A DNA stretch of 64,000 nt, from the NCBI GenBank assembly GCA_000697665.1, contig KL197740.1:330441-394440 (forward strand). The letters run 5' to 3'. This document shows, piece by piece, positions 54,739-64,000 of this stretch. Origin of the DNA: Jaapia argillacea MUCL 33604. Its lineage: Eukaryota > Basidiomycota > Agaricomycetes > Jaapiales > Jaapiaceae. Position numbers and translations under genes: made by a program. Under the pieces are notes generated by a model. The model was not told the origin of the DNA, did no database searches, and saw only the letters and a list, made by a program, of their open reading frames with translations. Each line of letters begins with the position of its first letter. Positions within the stretch are counted from its first letter, which is position 1.

Positions 54739-56913
54739 ATGATCATAGACGTCCGACTTACGTCTGTTTGTAGGGGATTTTGGCGACGGAAACCGTTACC
54801 ACCATCCATTCACTTTTTTGCGCTGATCATCGGAATCAACAAGTACAGGTGCGAGGATATATCGAATCTCCGTGGCGCTGTCCCGGACGCGAATGCCATG
54901 AAAGATTACCTGGAGAAGGACCTGCAGGTTCCCAGCCACCAGATTTGTGTTCTTCGCGATGGAAATGCATCAAGGTCGGCGATTATACGGGAATTCCAAG
55001 CGCTTCAGAAGGACTCCCGAATTCGGCCAGGAGATCCAATCCTGATTTTCTATGCCGGCCATGGCTGCAGGGTCAAGGCACCACCCGGCTGGGCGCACGG
55101 AAGTGTCGACGGCAAGGTTGAAGGGATTGTATCTCAGGATTACGATGGAAAAGGAGTGCACTTCATTCCGGACCGCACCATAGGAGAGTTGATTGAGGGA
55201 ATAGCCCGAAACAAGGGCGATAACATTGTGAGTGTGCCTCGTCGCCGTTCAACTAATATTTATACTTTTCGATAGACTGTCATCTTCGATTGTTGTCATT
55301 CTGGGTCGGGAACCCGGGAACCAGATCATTCGATTCGCTGTGCAGAGATTCAATATGAAATACCGGCCAATCTCGACCAACATATATGGGGAACCGATAT
55401 CGATACTAGAGGCTCAGCGACACTACCTGACTTCCGCCACACCGGCCTGAGCTCGCATATACTATTATCTGCGTGCAGTGCAGGCGAATTCGCCAGGGAA
55501 AGGCGTCAGTGCGGACGTTTCACCGCAGCTCTCTTGAAATTACTCCAGACTGTAGGGGTAGCGAAGCTCACCTATCGGGATGTCTTGACACTGATCGACT
55601 CGGATACCATTCCAGAGTAAGAAATAATCTCGAGTATCTTCGACCCAATCACTGAAACCTTGATCCAGCCAAAACCCGCAATGCGAAGGGGTCCACCAGG
55701 ATCGTCTCCTCTTTCAGACAACGGTCCCCACTGTCCAACGTCCCTACTACTTCGTACGCCTCGAAGACTGCCACTACGTCATGGCCGCTGGCTCCGCTCA
55801 GGGAGTCACTAAAGACGCTACATTCGCCGTGTACAAGGACAAAGAATCACTCTTGAAGACCCCTGTTCTGGGCACTTTGATTGCAGATGAGGTTGAAGCA
55901 TTCTCGACAACCATGGCGCTCCCTTTAGATGCAACCCCTTTTGACTTTCCGAGTTCTGCAGTCGCTCTGCAGATCAAAGCGCTCGAAGGGGATCTTGTTC
56001 TTTACGTCCCACCGGAAGATAAAGTCCTCCCTGGGTTTGGAGCCGTCGCGAAGCAAATACAGGAGATGACGGACGCTTCTTGGCCAGTCGTTGTTGTATC
56101 GGCAGAGGAGGAAAAGTACAAAGCACATCTAGAGATCAGGATCGAGGACGACAAACTGGCTTTCATTATCCTTGGCGAGAAGACCACAAAGTACGGGCTG
56201 ACTCACATCCCTTTCCTCGTCCCTATTGTCAACGACATCCGCCCTATATTATCTTCTGTGGCCCATTACTACTGGCACCTTAACAGACCCAGCCTCGAAT
56301 CGTGGCTCCCGGACGATGTCAAAATTGAGTTCAATAGGCTACACTCTCGAGTCGATAGCTTTGGCAATGGCGGTCATTCCACCCGATTCCGTTCCCCCGA
56401 AGGGCCCAATCTCTATCGCGACGGGGCAATTCACCTCGTTGCGAATGGGAAGGACACCTATGGTATCACGATCACCAACGAGAGAGAGGTGAACTTATTC
56501 CCCTACGTATTCTTCTTCGACAACAGCAATTTTTCTATTCGTAGGTGCCTCACGGTGATACTTGCTGTTATTGTACTAATACACTGCGGTTAGAGTCTTT
56601 CTACATGCCACCAACTGCCGGCCGGTTCAGTGTTGACCCACCTCTCCGGGAGAGAGGCTCATTGACCATTGGTCATGGATCTGGAGGTTCCAAACCGTCC
56701 ACATATACATTGAGGGATGGACAGGATGTAGATGTTGGATATCTGAAGTTTTTCTTTACCACAGAGTTCGTCGATCTTTCGAGTATCCCCCAGAAGTCTC
56801 CTTTCTCCGAACACCGTCAGTGTCAACTAGTCGAGGAACAACTCGAGGAGGGGAGTTGGTGTAGCGTCGTCGTTCCGTTGATTCAGCATCGTTTCGAAGT
56901 GCCCTCAATTTGA
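54739..56913 (+). CDS. Caspase-domain (C14, metacaspase-like) protein, copy B
   Basis: Direct-repeat paralogue of the gene at 44604. The stated start is the first in-frame ATG before the domain (MIIDVRLTSVCRGFWRRKPL); one or more 5-prime exons, perhaps from 54332, may be missing. Blocks: HFFALIIGINKYRCEDISNL, LIFYAGHGCRVKAPPGW (catalytic His), TVIFDCCHSGSGTREPD (catalytic Cys), GLSSHILLSACSAGEFARER, QNPQCEGVHQDRLLFQ, a long C-terminal region, and finally SFYMPPTAGRFSVDPPL and DVDVGYLKFFFTTEFVDLS. Intron positions match copy A, and the first part of the caspase domain is about 90 percent identical at nucleotide level by eye. The loop after the Cys is more diverged. Likely a cysteine peptidase; trigger and substrate unknown. 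Confidence 0.83.
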
Positions 56914-57224
56914 ATGCAATACAGTACAAATACAGTACATACAGGTCAATTTCTCAGCCTAATCGCACAAGTTGGCCAGGCTCAATCCGACTAATATTGA
57001 GCGATACAGTACCTCAATTGCATAACAGCTCCTGGCCCACCCGAGCGTAGCACACACCCTATATTTCGGATGCATAGATTACATGGTGCGTCCCTAAATC
57101 CTAGTCAAGAGCATGTGGCACGAAACACGAGTGCAGTATCACAAAACGCCTTCCTTGTTACACGGTACCTATTTCGGCCCCCTCCCTTAATGGCCGAGAA
57201 TGATGAAGATGATCTCTGAGTATG
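56914..57224. other. Convergent intergenic, caspase B to MetE-like gene
   Basis: About 310 bases of two 3-prime UTRs. Nothing else recognised. Confidence 0.45.
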
Positions 57225-59044
57225 TCATCCCCAAACCTCCTTCGCAACCTCAGCGACCAAAGCCAACTTGTTCCTTTCGTCCTACAAATACCAGCCAAGT
57301 AATCAACATGAAAATATAAGGGAAAAAGACAAGAATATTACACACCTCTTCTGTTAGGGGATTACCCTCCCAGCCAGATGCGAAACCGCATTGCGGACTC
57401 AGACACAATCTGAATAACGCGACCACGCATCGAAATTAGTATTGTTTTGCTGATGTTCCAATCAAATCACCAAGACGTACTGATTCAGAGCATTCTCCTT
57501 GGATCGCTTGGGTACGCCCTCAGCAATGATATCGGCGGCTTCATAAATCCTCGCCTTCAACTCATCGACGTTCTCCAATTGGGGCTTCTTGGTCGTAACG
57601 AGGCCCAAGACTGCAATTTTGTTAGGAGGAAGGTATTTGAGAGGTTGGAAATCCCCTGAACGGTCGGTGTCGTATTCAAGCTATCGATCCTTTAGATGGT
57701 TAAAGACAACGAGTGGGGAGGAGATCCGAACATAGAAACAATCGAAATTGAGCTCTTGGAAGAGTTTTTGTGCGATAGGCGCATACCCTCCTTCTGAACA
57801 ATGCATTCCTCCCTGAAAGATTCGTCAATCTCGAATCTCCATGGAGGGATCCCAAATATCCCACTCACCTTGATGTTCCCCCGACACATATGAATGCCTA
57901 CAACCAGATCCGGCTCCCGTCCTTCCACGCACTGATTCATAGCCTTAATATAAGTCTGGAGTAGGGAACTATGGTCGACGCCATCTTCCTTCAAACCGGA
58001 GATCATGCGGTCATCGCACAGGAAACAGAAGGTTGCATCATCGAATTGAATGTTTCCTACAGGTTTGAGTGGAAACGTGTCAGGTATGCGGCCAGGAGTC
58101 AAGGAGGAAAGAAAGTTAGGGCAGGCGAGAGGGACATACGACATCCAAGAGAGTAGAGATGAGCTATCTCCTCTTGATAAGCTTTGGCAAGGTCGGTGAA
58201 GTATTCATCTGTGAAGAATGAACCAAGATGCTCAGCCTGAGGTTCGCCATCAAAGCCAAGGAAAATCGAATCGTACCATCATTCTTGTAGATCGAGAGAT
58301 CGTATGTCAAGTCCGATCCATGACGTTGATGGAACCAAGTCGGAGGGCAAACGGTTATTTTGAGGTTCTTCACTTCCTACAAATTCTCTTCGTCAGGATC
58401 ATAGGACGTAAGTGAGCGTGAATGAGGGTACCTCAGGTGGGACAAGAGTCTTGAGGTACTCGAATTGCTTCGCATACCAGGGGACGGTGCGCTTGATCTT
58501 ACCCTAAAATCGCGGTGGGATGTGAGCGTCGGTTCACGGGGGGTCACGCTCAGACCTACAGTACAAAATATTGACGGGAACTCTTTCATACCGAAGGCAT
58601 TCATCAAAGAGACGAGAGGAACATATTGCTACATTGGCATAAGAATAAGCTTGGAATTACTGCGGAAGAGAAGTACATTCTTACCTTGAACTCTGTGAGT
58701 GGACCTGGGAGGACCTCAGTGATATGATAAATATGCGAGTCCCCACAACAGATTCATTAGCAAAAATACGTACGGCGAGGTATCACAGTCATTCCCTCCA
58801 TAGTCTCAAAGACACCCTCAAAGAACATGCCCCTCCTCAACTCCCCATCCGTTATCCCCTTGAACCCAAGCTCCTCCTGCATCTTAACGACCTTCTTGAT
58901 CGCCTCGTCCTCCAAAACCTCAAGGTCCTGGCGCGTACATTTCTTTTCCTCGAACAGTGCACGTTTCTGGAATAATTCTTTTGGGCGGAGTAAAGAACCA
59001 ATGTGCTCTGCACGGAAAGGCGGTTTCGAGCGAGGTGCGGGCAT
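57225..59044 (-). CDS. MetE-like (cobalamin-independent methionine synthase C-terminal domain) protein
   Basis: Starts MPAPRSKPPFRAEHIGSLLR, a typical start of stand-alone UROD/MetE-like barrels. The following blocks are KMQEELGFKGITDGELRRGM, VCPPTWFHQRHGSDLTYDLS, RMISGLKEDGVDHSSLLQTY, LVVGIHMCRGNIK, ELNFDCFYVEYD, KIAVLGLVTTKKPQLENVDE and LCLSPQCGFASGWEG. The zinc ligands expected for this family are present (His and Cys in GIHMCRGN, Glu in YVEYD, Cys in SPQCGF). The large N-terminal half of true MetE is absent, so it is not the main methionine synthase; such short proteins are thought to be methyltransferases of uncertain substrate. About 11 introns; roughly 400 residues. An in-frame TTG lies upstream, but the ATG at 59044 fits the family. 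Confidence 0.85.
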
Positions 59045-59472
59045 GGTAGAGACTACCAAAGGTGATTCTTATAACAGGACTGACGATGTGGGTGACCAGT
59101 GGGTCGAGAGTACACAGGGCTTGACTATGTTGGGGGACTCAGGAAGTCCCTGACAAGAAGTGTAGGATGTTCCGGTATGGGGCGTCGATCATCGGGGATC
59201 ATCGTAACTGAAAGGAATTCTATGGACGCTGGGAGGCCCGACCCCGGCGGCCGTGTATCGAATGGGTGAACGTCTGTTACAGCTGGTTCAACTGTAAGGG
59301 TGGACATGGGAAACTGATAGCCACGAGGTCCAGGAGGAAGCAGAGTCTACGGACTCTACGTTTAAATTGTACATCAATGCATATGGAACCCTGATAGTCC
59401 TCGATGGATTGAATCCCATTGATTTCAACGATACAACAGTTATATAACTTCTACCACATCTCCCTCCACCTT
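59045..59472. other. Intergenic, MetE-like promoter
   Basis: About 430 bases between two minus-strand genes, holding the MetE-like promoter and the ADE13 3-prime UTR. Nothing else recognised. Confidence 0.45.
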
Positions 59473-61575
59473 TTACACATTAAGCTCAGCCTTACCTCCC
59501 TTCTTCAACACATCCTCAAACTCCTTATCACTCAAAGCAGGCTCAACCCAATTCTTCAAGAACGAATCCACCTGTTCCGGTGCCCGTCCAATGAAACTCT
59601 TAGGATCAAGCAAAGAGTCCAACTCGGGTTTGATAGGATCAAAGTAAGCTGTGGCTCGGATGCGTTCGATGAGGTCGTTCTCGAGACCTAGGCCTTTGAC
59701 TTGGTGGGCAGCTTCATGCGACAATACCTAATAAAATACGGAGATGAGTTGAGGAGGAGGAGTTATGGGTGATTGGGTGATGGGGTGCAACGTACTCGGA
59801 TCTGCTCATGAGCTTCCTGTCTGTCTCCTCCCTTCTTGACAAGAGCCATGATGACGTTCTCAGTAGCCATGAAAGGGAGTTCTTGAGCGATACGGCGGGC
59901 GATGACCTTGGGATAAACCACGAGTCCCTCGGATACATTTTGGAGTGTCGTGAGTACGATATCAGCGGTCAAGAAAGCTTCCGGTAAGGTAATACGACGA
60001 TTTGCGCTGGAAAAACGGACATATTCAACAGAGGCACTTGGGCGTGAACGGCATGGGGGGGGACGCACCTATCATCGAGAGTACGCTCAAACCACTGTAC
60101 ACTGGCAGTCATCAAAGCATTCTGCTGGATGACCATCAAGTGGCGAGAAAGACTGCAAATACGTTCGGAGCGCATAGGGTTACGTTTGTACGCCATAGCA
60201 GAAGAACCGATTTGAGTGGATTCGAAAGGCTCCTCGACTTCCTATATCGCGAATACACACACATACGTCAACAACACGCTGTCAAACCAACGAGAACGAA
60301 CTGACCTTCAAGTTAGCCAATAACCTCAGATCGGTAGCGATCTTGTGTGCTGTCGCACCGAATGATGCCAAAGGAGAGAGGACGTCGATGTCGATCTTGC
60401 GGGAGTAGGTTTGAGAGGTGACGGGGTAAGCATAGCTGAAACCAGAGAGCTCGGTCACGAGCTTGTCCAATTCCTCGACCTAGATGGGGGGGTCAGTTAT
60501 GAAATGGCGAGAGGAATGCGATTGGAGGACCTTGTCATGATCACCATCGAAAAGTGCAAGGAAACTAGCTTGAGTCCCAGTGGTACCCTTCACACCTCTA
60601 AATCCAACATCATCTCTCGCACGCTTGATATTACGAAGATCCCACAACAACTCCTACATCCCACAGTCAGTAACCCGTACCCCCGATGGAAAGGTGCAAA
60701 CAAACCTGGAGCCAAAGAGTACACCTCTTGCCAACAGTCGTCAACTGCGCAGGCTGGAAATGTGTGAAGCCGAGAGTGGGTAGATCGCGGTATTGACGAG
60801 CAAAGTTCGCGAATCGGCTGATTACGACTGCGAGTTTGGATAACAATAACGTTAGAGCCGTTCGGATGAAGATCAAGTCGGCGTTGCTGATGCCCCACAC
60901 AAACAACAATGGAACTCAGAACATCAACAGGTTGGTATATATATAAATATATGAGAATCACTTACTCTGTAACGTAGCAAGAGGTAGCGCCCAAACTAGA
61001 CAGGTCGCCGGAATCCAAGAAGTGGTTTTAAGCAGTTTAGTTTGTGAAGGGGGGTGAGAATGTGGTGGGTGGAGACGGACTGGATGATCCCTGCAGCTGC
61101 GGGCGCGACTTGGCCGAATGTATGGACGTGAGCCATCACATCATGACGGCGTTTCTTTTCTTCAAGAGCGGCGATCTCGAATTGTTTGGCATCGAGGTGC
61201 TGGATGTACGATCGCACAACAAAAACGCGATGAGTACTTGGCTTGTTTCCTGAGGGGGTGAGGGAAGACTCACGAGATGAGCATCCATCTCTTTGATAGC
61301 TTCATCGCTGATGGGTAACCCAAGCTGTTTCTCAGCGATGGCGAGGTTCAACCAAAGTTTTCTCCAAGTATAGAAACGGTTCTACATCCCAAAACCACGA
61401 AATGAGTTGCGATCCTAGAAGCAAAGGACCATGGCGTACCTCTGCCGAAAACAAATGAGCCATCTCTTTACTCGCATACCGACTACCCAACGAACATTCA
61501 ACATCGCAGCGACACAAACCAATAGATCGGTCCTTACCTGGAGAGAGGGGTCTGGTAAGTATTGAAGTCCTCCAT
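59473..61575 (-). CDS. ADE13: Adenylosuccinate lyase
   Basis: Cytosolic enzyme of purine synthesis that splits SAICAR to AICAR and adenylosuccinate to AMP, releasing fumarate. Start [20 protein letters not shown], then (across introns) [40 protein letters not shown] (catalytic His region), [10 protein letters not shown]-like turn, [40 protein letters not shown], the signature [14 protein letters not shown], and [20 protein letters not shown]. The C-terminus reads [20 protein letters not shown] and ends GGKAELNV. About 480 residues, as usual, with about nine introns. All main catalytic blocks are present, so it appears functional. An essential housekeeping gene in the absence of purine supply. 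Confidence 0.93.
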
Positions 61576-62337
61576 TTTGTTCGCGAAAGATCTGATCTGA
61601 GAGAGGGGTTGGGGGTTGAAGAAATCCGAGCCATCATGACCTTTATGTAGTGGCGCGTCAATTGGACCTTTTGAATTTGGAGGTTGTCTCGACCGTTATG
61701 ATCCTTACCCCGTGCTTTCACGTATTGAACTCTTGCATGGTAGATTTCAAACTCGTTGTAGTTCAATCAATGTGCGACGACCTGGTCCCTTAGTTGTGGC
61801 TCTAGATGATCCTATACGATACGCCCCCTCACTTGCGGATGTCCGAGACGCGCTTTTGCGGAGGAGGTTTGTTTCGTCCTCCTTGATCTTCCGGGTGTTG
61901 AGGAGGGTGTTATCACCTGGTCGGAACGCATGGGTTTCATGATCGCACATTCGTTGATACCTGATGGTCAGCGCTAACTGCAAACGATTCCGATGATGTT
62001 GGATGAAGTCCCGAATCTCCAATCTTTGGGACCTCCTTGTTGTCATGTCGCTGTGGCGGGTCTTCACGATCTCACTCCCCTCCCGGACCCCTCAAACCAA
62101 TCCTAAGGTTCCACTCAAAACATATAATCGGCGCTCATTAGAGGTCAACAGAACATACGCTCCCCCCCCCGCACCGATACAACCCTTCAAAATACCCCGA
62201 GGTGACGGCGTTCCGGACCTATCGGGCATGCTCAATTGCAACGTATCTCTCTCATCGCAATGATTCACAATCAGATCCCGCTACCTTTGAAGTTTAACTT
62301 TGAACTCTCCTAACATAAATGGCCACAGCAAAACGCA
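61576..62337. other. Intergenic, ADE13 promoter side
   Basis: About 760 bases between divergent starts. Overlapping open frames on both strands (61712-61942, 61747-62067, 62003-62263) have no motif I recognise. A run of nine C lies near 62162-62171. No TATA box is clear. Confidence 0.4.
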
Positions 62338-62827
62338 ATGTACACATTGATCCTCCCAAGATCGAGGGTACCGTCCAGCGAGTACCGCGCCCTTTTTATA
62401 CGCGAAGAGGTATTCGACCACAAGATACATGCAAGTGTCCCAGCTGTTAAAAACGCCGTTGGTACCGTCCGATTCCGTACATTCTCTTCCCAACTCATTG
62501 ATGAGTTGTGCAGCGTTGGCTTCACCTTGATCCGCGAGAACTGGATGGTGACACGGGACTGGCCCAAGCCCAACACATACCCTGTAGGTCTTACCGCAAA
62601 GCGAAATACTTAATGGTGATTGATTGATTGCCCCTGAGCCTCAGGCCCTCCTCGCCCTCGTCGACACAGTGCGAGATAGGCTTGGTCTCTCAGAGCAAGA
62701 CAAGATCTGTCTTAAATCCGGGAATACTATCATTGATAGTCGAAACTGGGATGTATTCTTGAAAGTGGCGAGCGATGGTGTTGCCGAGGGTGTGCTTATC
62801 AAGATCACAGTGGTGAAGGTGGGATGA
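62338..62827 (+). CDS. Small protein of unknown function
   Basis: Two exons give about 142 residues. Exon 1 starts MYTLILPRSRVPSSEYRALF and continues EEVFDHKIHASVPAVKNAVG, TVRFRTFSSQLIDELCSVGF and TLIRENWMVTRDWPKPNTYP. A donor GTAGGT at about 62584 and an acceptor after CCCCTGAGCCTCAG lead in frame to ALLALVDTVRDRLGLSEQDK, ICLKSGNTIIDSRNWDVFLK and a C-terminal strand (GVLIKITVVKVG). Alternating hydrophobic strands and one amphipathic helix suggest a small alpha/beta fold; the second part, with LKSGNTIIDSRNW, vaguely recalls ubiquitin-like domains. No family is assigned. No signal peptide or membrane segment. Confidence 0.55.
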
Positions 62828-63444
62828 AGGAAGTCTGGTACACTGTTTTTGTCGCGTAGGTGATATCAGTTGTATCAAAGAAGGGTCCACAACGTATTGA
62901 GTTGTGTTCGCACGTATCAAACCCGTAACTGGATCTAGATGATAGACCCGACGCCGTTGGGTGTGGGATACCGATACTGTAGGTACCCACCGCGAATGTT
63001 TTTGGCTTGCCACCGACAGCGGGAGTGTGCCTGGCTTAACACTGCATAATGGATCGATCTGCATACGACGGGTGATGTATCTTGAAGAACGATCGACGTT
63101 CCTGTTAATGTACCTTCCATTACTCCGAAATTCTCACTGCTCCATAGCAGATAAGCGCTTCGATGACGAGCAGAAGGGAAGGTTAACCGTGAGAAAAACG
63201 ACGTCAGCCACAAGAAGCATGCAAATGGCGTGTTTTTAACCTTGGGCTGAGGCTCAGGCCCATACAGTACAAGAGGGTCGAACAATCGAACACTACTCAA
63301 CCGTCTTTGCTCCGCTCTAATCCTCCCCCGGGCTTGCATTGTCCCCACTTTCACCCGTACCCTTCAAAACTCCTTGACCCCTCTGTCCTTGACATTGTCA
63401 TCTACCCTAAACCATCCGTTCACCCTAGCACATTCACGAACACA
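62828..63444. other. Intergenic, promoter of SUR7/PalI gene 2
   Basis: About 615 bases with pyrimidine-rich sequence near 63310-63430, as often precedes fungal start codons. No gene recognised. Confidence 0.45.
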
Positions 63445-64000
63445 ATGGCTTACCGAACGTTCTGCATCCCGGGTGTCTTCTTCATATTCTCTGCTTTTGT
63501 CTTGATGTTCATCACTTCCATATCCTTACCCTATTTGACGGGGGTGGATTTTGTGAGGGTTCATTTTAATGGGGGAGGGGCTGGGGCGGGGAGTGGAACT
63601 GGGTCTGCTGTTAGCCAGTTGAGGGTGAGTTTTTTTTAATTGTTTTGCGTTGGGTTGGTTGGGATTGAGTGAGGTTGTGTCGGGAGTGAATGACGGCGAT
63701 GTCTTGGTTTCCTCTGCTTCGCTTTGCTTTTCTGCTTCTGAAGACAAATATATTGACTCCTATGTTTTTTCTTTCGTCCTCTCGTCGCCTAGTTTGGAAT
63801 TTGGTGAGTCTACATCTCATATCAATGAACTCAAGGCTGATTGTTCTGTTGATTAGGGCGTACTGTTTCAACGAGATTCCTTCTGGGAACAGGGTCTGTA
63901 GCCCCTCAGGTTCGTACCTCCACCCCGCTTCCCTCCTACTTTTCATGGAATTGACGAAAGTTCATGGTGACTAGGACATGCATACTCGGTCTCGATTTTG
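63445..64000 (+). CDS. SUR7/PalI family plasma-membrane protein, cut by right edge
   Basis: Starts MAYRTFCIPGVFFIFSAFVL, clearly paralogous to the gene at 29989 (MSYRTFCIPGVVLLACAFVL). After the first membrane segment and a Gly-rich external loop (GGGAGAGSGTGSAVSQLR), short introns lead to FGIWAYCFNEIPSGNRVCSP and HAYSVSI at the edge, the GIWxYC signature of the family. The remaining membrane segments lie outside the window. The second copy keeps the longer loop with two Cys, closer to the usual family pattern than copy 1. Confidence 0.78.

Noticed and set aside
62162-62171. Run of C bases as a structured element
   Set aside because: A single homopolymer run without repeated G/C tracts nearby does not support a four-strand structure or other element.

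Overview
The window looks like a gene-dense piece of a basidiomycete nuclear genome, most likely a mushroom-forming fungus (Agaricomycetes). Genes lie on both strands and are cut by many short (about 50-75 nt) GT-AG introns. Housekeeping genes sit beside families known to be expanded in Agaricomycetes: Hsp70-like ATPases, caspase-domain proteins, TPR-CHAT proteins, TKL-type kinases and SUR7/PalI membrane proteins. I see no bacterial-style operon, rRNA, tRNA, CRISPR array or clear transposon. All exon structures were read by eye from splice signals and conserved protein blocks.

Layout. 0-5.2 kb: the N-terminal part of an unrecognised minus-strand gene cut by the window edge, then a DUR3-type urea permease with about 23 introns, some bounding exons of 9-23 nt. 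5.6-7.0 kb: a coiled-coil protein. 7.2-12.2 kb: two tandem Hsp70-like ATPases. 12.4-15.2 kb: eIF3b (PRT1). 15.7-18.0 kb: two divergent low-complexity/coiled-coil genes, one with internally repeated exon ends. 18.2-20.6 kb: a secreted GH30 glucanase. 21.3-24.0 kb: beta-adaptin. 24.6-26.2 kb: a small hydrophilic protein and histone H2A.Z. 26.9-29.1 kb: a tandem pair of atypical short-chain dehydrogenase-like proteins. 30.0-30.9 kb: a SUR7/PalI membrane protein. 31.6-33.4 kb: a TKL-like kinase. 33.9-36.2 kb: a large low-complexity protein with an integrase-type HHCC zinc finger. 38.3-42.0 kb: a KIN4-like kinase with C-terminal KA1 domain, followed by a tandem copy of only its C-terminal third (42.8-43.7 kb).

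44.6-56.9 kb is the most striking region: two paralogous caspase-domain genes on the plus strand flank a large TPR-CHAT gene on the minus strand. All three keep the His/Cys dyad of clan CD peptidases, so the locus packs three potential caspase-like proteases, one fused to a regular repeat array, in about 12 kb. I infer an immune or regulated-cell-death locus; the sequence itself does not prove this.

57.2-64 kb returns to metabolism: a short MetE-like protein, adenylosuccinate lyase (ADE13), a small unknown gene, and the start of a second SUR7/PalI gene that runs off the right edge. The housekeeping genes (eIF3b, beta-adaptin, H2A.Z, ADE13) appear intact, so the segment is ordinary euchromatin, with tandem-duplicated accessory families between conserved genes.
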